From: Gammaproteobacteria bacterium
Lineage (GTDB): Bacteria; Pseudomonadota; Gammaproteobacteria; Pseudomonadales; Pseudohongiellaceae
Length of the DNA: 11,704 nucleotides
Assembly (NCBI GenBank): GCA_003451715.1
Contig: DMJN01000001.1
Coordinates: 1 to 11,704, forward strand
Direction of reading: 5' to 3'
Under the pieces are notes generated by a model. It was given only the letters and a program-made list of their open reading frames with translations. It did not search any database and was not told the DNA's origin. The position numbers and the translations under genes are program-made. Every line of letters starts with the position of its first letter. Position 1 is the stretch's first letter. Shown here in pieces: positions 1 through 7,344 of the stretch.

Positions 1-1642
1 GGGAGGAGCCACCTTCGATGCCTGTATCCGCTTCGTGGGAGAAGACCCCTGGGAACGGATTCGTCGTTTCAAGGAAGCCATGCCTAATACACCCCAGCAA
101 ATGTTATTCCGCGGCCAGAACATCTTGGGGTATCGCCACTATGCGGATGACGTAGTGGACCGGTTCGTCGAGAGAGCCGCCGTTAATGGTGTCGATATAT
201 TTCGAGTTTTCGACGCCATGAATGATATGCGTAACCTGGAAACGGCGATCAAGTCGGTAAGCAAATACGAAAAGCACGCACAGGGCTGCATGTCATACAC
301 AATCAGCCCCGTTCATAATATCGATAGCTGGTTGGAGATGGCCAAACAGATCGAAAGCATGGGTGCAGATTCTCTGTGTATCAAGGACATGGCCGGGCTC
401 TTGAAACCCTATGTTGCCTATGAATTGATCAGCAAACTCAAACAAACCGTCAGCATTCCGATTCATATGCAATGCCATGCTACCACCGGGATGTCCACCG
501 CGACCTACGTGAAAGCTGCAGAGGCCGGTATCGACAACGTAGACACCTCGATCTCATCGATGAGTATGACCTATGGCCATTCACCTACTGAATCGCTGGT
601 TGCCATACTCGACAAAACAGAGCGTAGCACTGGACTTGATATCGAACTACTGGAAGAAATAGCCAGCTATTTCCGCGAGGTTCGTAAGAAGTATGCCAAG
701 TATGAGGGATCGCTGAGAGGCATTGATTCGCGCATACTGGTAGCACAGGTGCCAGGCGGCATGCTTACCAACCTGGAAAATCAGCTGCGTGAACAAAATG
801 CCACTGACAAACTGGATGAGGTGCTAGAGGAAATCCCCAAGGTACGTGAAGATCTGGGATTTATTCCTCTGGTTACACCGACATCCCAAATCGTTGGAAC
901 TCAGTCAGTGTTAAATGTCTTAGTGGGTGAACGCTATAAGACGATCATCAAGGAAACCGAGGGTGTACTCAAGGGTGAATATGGTGCGACACCTGCCCCG
1001 GTCAATGCCGAGTTACAAGCAAAGGTGTTGGATGGCGGCGAAGCGATTACCTGCCGCCCCGCTGATCGCCTGGAACCGGAGTTCGAGAAGCAGCAGACAG
1101 AATTGTTGGACATTGCCAAACAAGACGGCTTCAGTCTCGTCAATGATATAGATGACACGCTTACCTACGCATTATTTCCACAGGTCGGCCTCAAGTTTCT
1201 GAAGAACAGAAATAATCCGGATGCCTTCGAACCGGCGCCCTCAATCGAGCAGGCTGCACCGCAACCACAGGCTGCCGCTGTCACCGATGCCGGTGTCTAC
1301 ACCGTCGAAGTCGAAGGAAATGCCTATGTTGTCAAGGTTACCGAAGGAGGCGATGTGTCGCAGCTGGCCGAGAGTAGTGTAACCGTGGCCCCGGCCCTCG
1401 CGGTGGCAGCACCAGCTGCTGGAGGTGGCGGCAAGGCAATTCCTGCACCCCTGGCCGGAAACGTGTTCAAGGTGATTGTAGATGTTGGAGACAGTGTGGC
1501 CGAGGGTGATGTGATTCTGGTATTGGAAGCCATGAAGATGGAGACTGAGATTCGTTCACCTGCCTCCGGTACGGTTACCGAGGTAAACGTCAAGGCGGGT
1601 GATGCTGTAAAAGTGGGCGACAGCTTACTGGCACTTGGTTAA
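1..1642 (+). CDS. oadA: Oxaloacetate decarboxylase alpha subunit (5' partial)
   Basis: This subunit transfers the carboxyl group from oxaloacetate to biotin, which then delivers it to the membrane beta subunit. The frame is open from base 2 and begins [11 protein letters not shown], a stretch found about 46-51 residues into the family, so the N-terminus lies outside the window and the GTG at 35 is not a start. The carboxyltransferase domain comes first (to about base 820), with the active-site lysine in CIKDMAG (codon 383-385) and the family stretch SSMSMTYGH. The conserved PYC/OadA domain follows (about 830-1230), then an Ala/Pro linker, a Gly run and a biotinyl domain with EAMKMET, whose biotin-accepting lysine is codon 1535-1537. 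One oddity: the metal-binding HCHATTG motif reads QCHATTG (Gln codon 470-472). oadB follows after 17 bp. An oadG would be expected upstream, outside the window. Related methylmalonyl-CoA decarboxylase alpha subunits lack this fused biotin domain. Confidence 0.96.
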   Translation, partial: GGATFDACIRFVGEDPWERIRRFKEAMPNTPQQMLFRGQNILGYRHYADDVVDRFVERAAVNGVDIFRVFDAMNDMRNLETAIKSVSKYEKHAQGCMSYTISPVHNIDSWLEMAKQIESMGADSLCIKDMAGLLKPYVAYELISKLKQTVSIPIHMQCHATTGMSTATYVKAAEAGIDNVDTSISSMSMTYGHSPTESLVAILDKTERSTGLDIELLEEIASYFREVRKKYAKYEGSLRGIDSRILVAQVPGGMLTNLENQLREQNATDKLDEVLEEIPKVREDLGFIPLVTPTSQIVGTQSVLNVLVGERYKTIIKETEGVLKGEYGATPAPVNAELQAKVLDGGEAITCRPADRLEPEFEKQQTELLDIAKQDGFSLVNDIDDTLTYALFPQVGLKFLKNRNNPDAFEPAPSIEQAAPQPQAAAVTDAGVYTVEVEGNAYVVKVTEGGDVSQLAESSVTVAPALAVAAPAAGGGGKAIPAPLAGNVFKVIVDVGDSVAEGDVILVLEAMKMETEIRSPASGTVTEVNVKAGDAVKVGDSLLALG

Positions 1643-1659
1643 CGAGTGAGAGAGCCCAA

Positions 1660-2790
1660 ATGAGCCAGCTAGTAGAGCTGTGGCAGACCACAGGGATTTA
1701 CCAGATTAGCTTCCCGCAATTAGTCATGATCCTCATCGGATTATCGCTTCTCTATCTCGCGATTAAAAAGGGATTTGAGCCCCTACTGTTGGTTCCGATT
1801 GGCTTTGGTGGGATTCTCTCAAACATACCCGGCGTGGATATCGCGGTGGGTCAAGGCATACTGCATCAGTTCTATGTCATGGGCCTGGAGACGGGTGTGT
1901 TTCCATTGCTGATATTCATGGGGGTCGGCGCCATGACGGATTTCGGACCCTTGCTGGCGAACCCGAAAACTCTGTTACTGGGAGCGGCAGCTCAATTCGG
2001 AATATTCACAACTCTCCTCGGCGCCCTGTTCCTGACGGATATCGGATGGTTTGATTTCAGTGTGCAACAGGCGGCGGCCATCGGAATTATCGGCGGGGCA
2101 GATGGACCGACGGCAATTTATGTAGCGGGGATACTTGCGCCTGAAATTCTTGGTGCGATTGCTGTGGCGGCTTATTCCTACATGGCACTGGTACCGCTTA
2201 TCCAGCCACCTATCATGCGCGCCTTAACGTCGCAGGCCGAGCGCGAGACAGTTATGACACAGCTGCGGGATGTGTCCCAGGTTGAAAAGATATTCTTTCC
2301 GCTGGTGCTGCTCATTCTTGTGGCATTAGTCGTACCAAGCGCAGCGCCCTTACTGGGCATGTTTTGTTTTGGTAATTTGATGAGGGAATGCGGAGTTGTC
2401 GAGCGTCTGTCGGAAACGGCACAACATGCATTGATCAACATCGTCACGATCCTGCTGGGGTTGTCGGTGGGATCGAAGCTGGTAGCGGATCAATTTCTGG
2501 TGGGCAGCACCCTCGGTATTCTGGTATTGGGTATGGTCGCCTTTTCCATCGGTACTGCCACCGGTGTCTTGATGGCTAAGCTGATGAACCTGTTCTCTTC
2601 CCAGAAAATCAATCCCCTGATCGGTGCGGCTGGCGTTTCGGCTGTACCTATGGCAGCTCGAGTCGCCAACAAGGTGGGTATGGAAGCCAATCCCAATAAT
2701 TTTCTTCTCATGCATGCCATGGGCCCGAATGTTGCGGGAGTCATCGGTTCCGCAATTGCGGCAGGTGTTTTGATTCAATTCGCTAGCTGA
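1660..2790 (+). CDS. oadB: Oxaloacetate decarboxylase beta subunit, Na+-translocating
   Basis: This integral membrane subunit decarboxylates carboxybiotin and couples the reaction to Na+ export. The 376-residue product is hydrophobic along most of its length. It carries both diagnostic motifs: [10 protein letters not shown] with the key Asp at residue 148, and [13 protein letters not shown] with Asn318 and Ser327. The latter two match by position and spacing the Na+/proton-coupling Asn and Ser described for the Klebsiella subunit. It is shorter than Klebsiella-type OadB (about 430 residues) and resembles the compact form shared with methylmalonyl-CoA and glutaconyl-CoA decarboxylases, so the family alone does not settle the substrate. 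The adjacent oadA does. The ATG lies 17 bp after oadA behind a weak GAGAGAG ribosome site, which indicates one transcript and coupled translation. Confidence 0.96.
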   Translation: MSQLVELWQTTGIYQISFPQLVMILIGLSLLYLAIKKGFEPLLLVPIGFGGILSNIPGVDIAVGQGILHQFYVMGLETGVFPLLIFMGVGAMTDFGPLLANPKTLLLGAAAQFGIFTTLLGALFLTDIGWFDFSVQQAAAIGIIGGADGPTAIYVAGILAPEILGAIAVAAYSYMALVPLIQPPIMRALTSQAERETVMTQLRDVSQVEKIFFPLVLLILVALVVPSAAPLLGMFCFGNLMRECGVVERLSETAQHALINIVTILLGLSVGSKLVADQFLVGSTLGILVLGMVAFSIGTATGVLMAKLMNLFSSQKINPLIGAAGVSAVPMAARVANKVGMEANPNNFLLMHAMGPNVAGVIGSAIAAGVLIQFAS

Positions 2791-2996
2791 TCTATCCGAA
2801 TTTCTGTCGGAATCGATAATTCCAGTCTTCAGAGGGTTCTTAAGTCCTATTCCACTTGCGCCACTAAAGATGGGAGTTCCACGGCCGACGCTTATAGATA
2901 ACGGCAGGTAAACTTACCAGTTAAAAAGGGAGGGAGCACAAGCAACGAACTGATACAAATCAATCTCAGGCTATTCCTGCGGGGGTTTTAGAAGCT
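2791..2996. other. Intergenic region between oadB and phoH2
   Basis: No gene is visible in these 206 bases. Just past oadB there is a 5-bp stem (GGAAT, loop CGATA, ATTCC; 2809-2823) overlapping a competing stem (TCCGA at 2795-2799 with TCGGA at about 2807-2811). Neither has a following T run, so an intrinsic terminator is doubtful. GGTAA-AC-TTACC at 2907-2918 is another small inverted repeat. TGATACAAAT at 2951-2960 resembles an extended -10 element and could start the phoH2 transcript, but no good -35 accompanies it. A GGGAGGGAG run (2928-2936) looks like a ribosome site, but no start codon follows at a usable distance. Confidence 0.35.
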
Positions 2997-4421
2997 ATGA
3001 GCGAAGTGAAACTTGTCAAAAACCCAATTGACAGCGGTACCTGCTCAAATCCGATTTGCTACGTATTAGACACCAATGTACTAATTCACGATCCCACCTC
3101 AATTCTCAATTTTGACGAACACCACGTCGTAATTCCCATTACAGTTCTCGAAGAACTGGATTCACTTAAAAGCGGCAGACAATCCATTGCTGCAGATTGC
3201 CGGCAAGCTATTCGTGAGCTGGATAAGCAACTGGGCCGTGCCAGTCCCGATGAAGTTGAGTCCGGCGTGAAAATCGATCGAGGCGGTGAGAGTGGCAGGG
3301 CTGGCAAATCAGGCAGCCTGTCTGTGTTAATGACGGAGACGCCGGAAAACCTGGTGATGCTGCCGACCCATCTCAACGACAACAAGATTCTCAATGATGT
3401 CGGTCATTTGAAACAATGTTTTCCAAATCGTCGCGTGGTGCTGGTTACCAAAGACATCAATGTCCGGCTCAAGGCGCGTGGTTGTGGCATCGAATCTCAG
3501 GATTACCATAGTGACCAGTTACTCAGTGATATCGAGGAGCTTAACAAGGGTTATCTGGAATTCACGGGATCTTTCTGGGACCGGGTGGACAATGTAGAAA
3601 CTGATCAGAAGCACGGGCATACCTTGCACAAAGTATCTCGAGAGCTGTTCGATCAGGATGTCTATCCGAATCAATTTGTCCTGGATGAAGCCGGATTTTT
3701 GGCCCGCATCGTGTCAACCGATGGCAACTCGATCACGCTGCTACATTTGAATTTGCGGTCGATGCTCGAACGCGATGTTTGGGGTTTGAAACCACGAGAT
3801 GTATTTCAGGCAATGGCCATGAATCTTTTGATGGACCCGGAAGTGCATCTTGTTAATCTGGCCGGAGCGGCAGGCTCGGGCAAGACAATTCTGGCGCTCG
3901 CTGCCGCTATCGAACAAACTGTTCCGAACAGGATTTACCGACGCATCATTGTGACCCGCAGTACTCAGGGCTTGGATGAAGACATCGGTTTTTTGCCGGG
4001 TACCGAGGAAGAGAAAATGGAACCTTGGTTAGGTGCAATTACCGATAATCTTGAGGCACTGCACTGGGAGGATGAAAATTGCAGTAGCAGTGTTGAATAT
4101 GTAATGAATAAAGTACCCCTGATGTTCAAGTCATTGAATTACATTCGCGGTCGTTCGTTTCAGTCCAGCCTGATCATCATCGATGAATCGCAAAATCTGA
4201 CACCCCATCAGATAAAGACCATTGTTACTCGTGCAGGCAATGGTTCCAAGGTTGTTTGTCTTGGTAATCTCGCTCAAATAGACACGCCGTATCTGACGCC
4301 AATAAGCTCAGGGCTGACTTACCTGACCGAACGATTCAAGGCATTCGAGCGGGGAGGAAATATTCTGCTGCAGGGCGTGCCGCGTTCTGCCCTGGCAAAA
4401 TTTGCGGAAGAACACTTGTAG
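2997..4421 (+). CDS. PhoH2-type protein: PIN domain fused to PhoH ATPase
   Basis: This protein belongs to the PIN-PhoH2 (YlaK-like) family, whose characterised members combine an RNA-cleaving PIN domain with an ATP-driven RNA-unwinding domain. The PIN domain covers about residues 20-175: YVLDTNVLIHDP (Asp25), VLEELDSLK (Glu52/Glu53) and LVTKDINVRLKA (Asp153) supply the acidic metal-binding set. A Gly/Ser-rich stretch at about residues 96-108 sits inside the PIN domain. The PhoH domain covers about 260-474, with Walker A GAAGSGKT (residues 290-297, Lys296), Walker B LIIIDESQNLTP (Asp396, Glu397) and the C-terminal QGVPRSALAKFAEEHL. At 474 residues it has normal family length. The ATG has only a weak site (GGGGG 12 nt upstream), and no in-frame alternative start exists nearby. 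It stands alone on its strand and converges with cysE. The cellular role (RNA decay or stress) is inferred from the family. Confidence 0.94.
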   Translation: MSEVKLVKNPIDSGTCSNPICYVLDTNVLIHDPTSILNFDEHHVVIPITVLEELDSLKSGRQSIAADCRQAIRELDKQLGRASPDEVESGVKIDRGGESGRAGKSGSLSVLMTETPENLVMLPTHLNDNKILNDVGHLKQCFPNRRVVLVTKDINVRLKARGCGIESQDYHSDQLLSDIEELNKGYLEFTGSFWDRVDNVETDQKHGHTLHKVSRELFDQDVYPNQFVLDEAGFLARIVSTDGNSITLLHLNLRSMLERDVWGLKPRDVFQAMAMNLLMDPEVHLVNLAGAAGSGKTILALAAAIEQTVPNRIYRRIIVTRSTQGLDEDIGFLPGTEEEKMEPWLGAITDNLEALHWEDENCSSSVEYVMNKVPLMFKSLNYIRGRSFQSSLIIIDESQNLTPHQIKTIVTRAGNGSKVVCLGNLAQIDTPYLTPISSGLTYLTERFKAFERGGNILLQGVPRSALAKFAEEHL

Positions 4422-4433
4422 AAGGAGGAAATA

Positions 4434-5228
4434 CTACAGTGAAGAATATTCATCGTCGAAGACATTCTGGTTCATCGTTTCGGCTGGCGCTTCAGAAATT
4501 GGCTTACCGACAGCACGCGCTGGCACACCAACGACCGTTGTATGAGCTTCGACATCACTAAGCACCACACTACCCGCACCAATTTTTGCACCTTCCCCGA
4601 TCTCGATATTGCCCAGCACCTTGGCTCCAGCAGAAATCAATACCCCGGAGCGGATCTTGGGGTGACGGTCTCCCTGTTCATTGCCTGTTCCACCGAGCGT
4701 AACCTGTTGCAGGATAGAGACATTGTCCTCTATGACTGAAGTCTCACCGATTACGATACCGGTAGCATGATCTAGCATGATGCCTCTGCCTATAACGCAG
4801 GCCGGATGGATGTCCACACCGAACACTTCGGAATTTCTACTCTGTATAAACAGGGCAAGATCCTTGCGGTCATTGGCCCACAGGAAATGTGCCAGCCGAT
4901 GTACCTGGATGGACTGAAAGCCCTTCAGGTAGAGAATTACCGGCAGGTAAGAACAAATCGCCGCGTCTCTTTCATATACGGCTTTGATATCACAGGCGGC
5001 ATGCTCAATCATTTCAGGGGATGCGGCGAAGGCATCGTCGAATAATTCACGAACCGTGACTACGGGCATCACATCGTCAGACAGCTTGTTGGCGAGTAGA
5101 AAACTGAGCGCCGACGCCAGGCTGTTATGATTTAACACGCAGGCAAAGACATAGCTCGCCAGCAGCGGTTCCTGCTGGATAACTTGCTGAGCTTCAGACT
5201 TCAACTGCTGCCAGAGATCATCAGGCAT
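4434..5228 (-). CDS. cysE: Serine O-acetyltransferase
   Basis: The enzyme makes O-acetylserine from L-serine and acetyl-CoA, the first committed step of cysteine synthesis, in the cytoplasm. The 264-residue product has the alpha-helical N-terminal domain of the long CysE form (to about residue 130), then a left-handed beta-helix of hexapeptide repeats. Catalytic residues are visible: Asp139 in VDIHP and His154 in LDHATG, 15 apart as in E. coli (Asp143/His158). The family stretches VTLGGTG, DRHPKI and GAGSVVL follow. The C-terminal tail ends in YSSL. The last residue is Leu rather than the Ile typical of enzymes that dock into cysteine synthase. The ATG at 5228 has AGGA 7 nt upstream and a good promoter about 30 bp further up, so it is probably transcribed alone. 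It converges with phoH2, with 12 bp between stop codons. Confidence 0.96.
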   Translation of the reverse strand: MPDDLWQQLKSEAQQVIQQEPLLASYVFACVLNHNSLASALSFLLANKLSDDVMPVVTVRELFDDAFAASPEMIEHAACDIKAVYERDAAICSYLPVILYLKGFQSIQVHRLAHFLWANDRKDLALFIQSRNSEVFGVDIHPACVIGRGIMLDHATGIVIGETSVIEDNVSILQQVTLGGTGNEQGDRHPKIRSGVLISAGAKVLGNIEIGEGAKIGAGSVVLSDVEAHTTVVGVPARAVGKPISEAPAETMNQNVFDDEYSSL

Positions 5229-5259
5229 AATTTAGTCCTGGTATTTCTGAGGAAGACCG

Positions 5260-5287
5260 ATTATACGGCCTGCAGGCGTCGTTACAA
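5260..5287 (-). promoter_or_regulatory. Sigma70-type promoter of cysE
   Basis: On the minus strand, TTGTAA (5287-5282) is followed after 16 nt by a perfect TATAAT (5265-5260). Transcription would start near 5253, giving a leader of about 25 nt that contains the AGGA ribosome site. The spacer contains the perfect palindrome GCCTGCAGGC (5268-5277), which could be an operator or chance. The assignment rests on the consensus match and position only. Confidence 0.65.
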
Positions 5288-5463
5288 GATGGATCCTTAG
5301 ATTAAGCCTGCTGCTTATGCCTGGTTTGTCATTTAACTATTAGATACTATGTCCCAGATTGGCTGAATGGAAAACGTTTCCACGGAAACTCTTTTCCGAG
5401 ATGAATCTACAACAAGTGACCCCAAATCCTCAGTGTCTCCTATTTGCCAAACAACTGTTGGAC
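5288..5463. other. Intergenic region between the ATPase gene and the cysE promoter
   Basis: No gene is supported here. The only clear structure is the nested inverted repeat at 5369-5397, listed separately. The short open frames crossing this stretch have no plausible ribosome site or recognisable protein content. Confidence 0.4.
5369..5397 (-). terminator. Nested inverted repeat, possible transcript end of the ATPase cluster
   Basis: Four 6-mers alternate: GGAAAA (5369-5374), GTTTCC (5376-5381), GGAAAC (5384-5389), TTTTCC (5392-5397). The outer pair and the inner pair are each fully complementary, so a transcript could fold one long stem with a small internal loop. Alternatively it could fold two short hairpins side by side (5369-5381, and CGGAAA/TTTCCG at 5383-5398). 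It lies about 65 bp past the ATPase stop on that gene's strand and upstream of the cysE promoter. No T run follows on either strand, so a classical intrinsic terminator is not shown. A stability element or protein-binding site fits equally well. Confidence 0.4.
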
Positions 5464-6297
5464 TTAGCTTTTCTCGTGTTTGGCTGCGTCCGTATCGGCT
5501 ATGGCGCTCTCTATGTAACTCTTGTCGATTGATTGGTCACCCTTGCCGAACGCCACCATTAACGCTTTGTGACAAAGCACATTGATAAGTCTTGGAACAC
5601 CCTGACTTCCCTCATAGAGTGCATCCAGAGCTTGTGGCGTAAGCATGTGCGGACCGCTATAGCCTGCCTTGTTGAGTCGATGTGCGACATAGGACTCTAG
5701 CCCATCCCTGTCCAGCGCGGGTATTTGAAACGCGAAAGACATGTTGTCCTCGAGCTGTCTCAGAATAGGGCGCTTCAGCAATTCATCCAGTTCGGGTTGG
5801 CCGAATAGAATGACCCGCAGAGGTTGGCCATTAGCTGTCTCAATCTGCGTCAAAAGGTGAACTGCCTTGAGGGTTTCCTCAGGCATTGCCTGAGCCTCGT
5901 CGATAAAAAGCACGGTGCTTTTGTTTTCTTCGGCGAGAATTATCAAGTCTTCAGTGATGCGCTTGAGTAGATCGTAATAGCTCATATCCGCCTCTCTATC
6001 GATGCTCAGCTCTTCGGCAATGGCGTGCATGATGCCTTCTTCGCTGAGTATGGGATGAGGGATATAGGCAGTTGTGTATTGGCTCTTGTGAAATTCCAAG
6101 GCGTTCAGGACCATTCTGCATAACAGGGTTTTACCGGTACCCACTTCACCGGTAATCTTCGCGAAACATCCTTCACCCTGTAGTGATGCAAGCAACTGGT
6201 TAAAGGCTTCCGTGTGGCTGGGCAGCCTCAAAAAATACCGCGTATTCGGCGTCAGTGAGAACGGGTATTGGGCCAGGCCGAAATGTTGAAGATACAT
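5464..6297 (-). CDS. ExeA/GspA/MshM-like AAA ATPase
   Basis: A 277-residue cytoplasmic AAA ATPase of the type linked to type II secretion (ExeA/GspA), MSHA pilus assembly (MshM) and exosortase loci. The start MYLQHFGLAQYPFSLTPNT is the family signature. Walker A is GEVGTGKT (residues 50-57, Lys56), Walker B is VLFIDEAQ (Asp133, Glu134), a sensor-like LFGQPEL lies at 164-170 and GVPRLIN at 233-239. It has MshM-like length and lacks the C-terminal peptidoglycan-binding domain and transmembrane segment of ExeA. No pilus or secretion gene is visible nearby, so the partner is unknown. The start lies 9 bp after the PAS gene without a good ribosome site, suggesting translational coupling to it. An oddity is Asn185 in RQLEDNM, where relatives usually read RQL-x-QRI with Arg. 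MshM is the closest match by eye, but the context does not support the gene name. Confidence 0.88.
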   Translation of the reverse strand: MYLQHFGLAQYPFSLTPNTRYFLRLPSHTEAFNQLLASLQGEGCFAKITGEVGTGKTLLCRMVLNALEFHKSQYTTAYIPHPILSEEGIMHAIAEELSIDREADMSYYDLLKRITEDLIILAEENKSTVLFIDEAQAMPEETLKAVHLLTQIETANGQPLRVILFGQPELDELLKRPILRQLEDNMSFAFQIPALDRDGLESYVAHRLNKAGYSGPHMLTPQALDALYEGSQGVPRLINVLCHKALMVAFGKGDQSIDKSYIESAIADTDAAKHEKS

Positions 6298-6306
6298 AGG
6301 ATTCTA

Positions 6307-7335
6307 CTAACTGATGGCAGCCTTCTTGAGAATAGCCTTGGTTTTTTCCAATTCGGTTTCCAGCGAAACCCGCGTTTCGATCTCTATAGCTGGATTAGAA
6401 AAAACGAAATAGGCTGTCCGCACCACCTCTCGCCAGCGTGGTATCTTGGGTAATTGTTCCAGGCGCAGGTAACGATCGAATGTTCGAGTTCTTAAGCGGC
6501 CGTCATCGATACTTACCGCCCAAATATTGCTTTCCTCGGCGAGTTCTATTTTAGACTTCTGTGTGGTTACTTCCCAGGTGTGCAGGGCGGAGCGCATCAA
6601 TGTGACTAATTGCTGCCGGTACTCACCTTCGCTGCTCACGGCAGGTAATTGCTCATCGATAAAGTGTACCAGGTCTTCAATGCCCAACAATTTATCAAGC
6701 AATGACGGGTGGTCGGAAATTTCGGTCGGCGTCATTACGCTAAGCCTTGTACCGATACGCCGAATATTCTGTTGCGCCTGGCCCAGGAAGCTCACTAGTT
6801 CAACTGTGTCTCTGGCCAGTGCACTGCTGGAAACTGTCTGCAGCGGTTCGGTGTCTTCCAGAAATAACACACCGGTGCCTTCGTCGCTGCCAAAAAGATT
6901 GAGCCTACTATTTAACTCGACATTTTTACTCGAAGTCTTATCAGCGCTATTGTAGGGATAGACCACCTCAATAACTACGTTCTTGTTGGTGACATGATTA
7001 GCGCCGACATTTTTTTGATCCAGATCTCCTTCACCAGTTTCCCATTTTGAAATCGCCGTGCGAATCTCTGCATTTACCTCAGAGTCGGAAAACAAGCTAT
7101 GTATATCCTGGTCGACTAATGCTTCTCGATCGGTCCCGAGCATTTCAGCGGCTCGTTGATTCAGGCTGAATATTTTCCCTGGCAGCTCGAAGGCAATGAA
7201 TCCTGCTTTGATAGACTCCCCTACCTGCTGCAAACGAAACCGAGAATGGCGTAGCTCTGTGTCCGCCTGGGCATAGGTTTCAATCTGAGAGCGCAATTTC
7301 AGGTTGTCCTCATTTATCCTGTGCAGCATGCTCAA
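6307..7335 (-). CDS. PAS-domain protein, likely the detached C-terminal part of the hybrid kinase
   Basis: The frame encodes up to 342 residues if read from TTG at 7335, or 340 from ATG at 7329. Neither has a convincing ribosome site. Residues 1-40 form a charged helical, coiled-coil-like linker (INEDNLKLRSQIE...). About 40-165 looks like a PAS domain (GFIAFELPGKIFSLNQRAAEMLG, ending VLFLEDTEPL). About 170-235 is helical, and 240-312 is a compact module with SKIELAEES, DDGRLRTRTFDRYL and PRWREVVRTAYFV that I recall vaguely from other DISM-kinase-type proteins but cannot name. The tail 313-342 is helical and basic. The frame is identical to that of the upstream kinase, interrupted only by TAA at 7342-7344 with LRL encoded in between, so this was probably the C-terminal third of one protein. 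It ends with tandem TAG TAG stops. Whether it is translated independently is unknown. Confidence 0.7.
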   Translation of the reverse strand: MSMLHRINEDNLKLRSQIETYAQADTELRHSRFRLQQVGESIKAGFIAFELPGKIFSLNQRAAEMLGTDREALVDQDIHSLFSDSEVNAEIRTAISKWETGEGDLDQKNVGANHVTNKNVVIEVVYPYNSADKTSSKNVELNSRLNLFGSDEGTGVLFLEDTEPLQTVSSSALARDTVELVSFLGQAQQNIRRIGTRLSVMTPTEISDHPSLLDKLLGIEDLVHFIDEQLPAVSSEGEYRQQLVTLMRSALHTWEVTTQKSKIELAEESNIWAVSIDDGRLRTRTFDRYLRLEQLPKIPRWREVVRTAYFVFSNPAIEIETRVSLETELEKTKAILKKAAIS

Positions 7336-7341
7336 CCGCAG

Positions 7342-7344
7342 TTA
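7342..7344 (-). other. Single in-frame TAA splitting the DISM hybrid kinase
   Basis: The kinase frame reads GAG AAT TAA CTG CGG TTG AGC ATG on the minus strand and then stays open for 345 codons to the tandem TAG TAG at 6304-6309. Decoded, this gives LLSRVEN-stop-LRLSMLHRINE. REC domains of hybrid kinases commonly end in a helix of the form LLxRVxxxLRLxxL, so the stop sits inside that helix. One base change from CAA, GAA or AAA would produce it. Confidence 0.8.

Noticed and set aside
35..37. GTG as the start codon of oadA
   Set aside because: The frame is open upstream to the window edge and encodes the conserved [11 protein letters not shown] segment, so the gene simply enters from outside.
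2350..2778. 142-codon open frame antisense to oadB
   Set aside because: It lies fully opposite a clearly conserved membrane protein gene, has low-complexity His/Gln/Arg content and resembles no protein.
2795..2823. Intrinsic terminator after oadB
   Set aside because: The competing stems are only 5 bp and no T run follows, so termination is not supported.
6527..6955. 142-codon open frame antisense to the PAS protein
   Set aside because: Ser/Leu-rich composition typical of the reverse strand of a real gene, with no ribosome site or recognisable motif.
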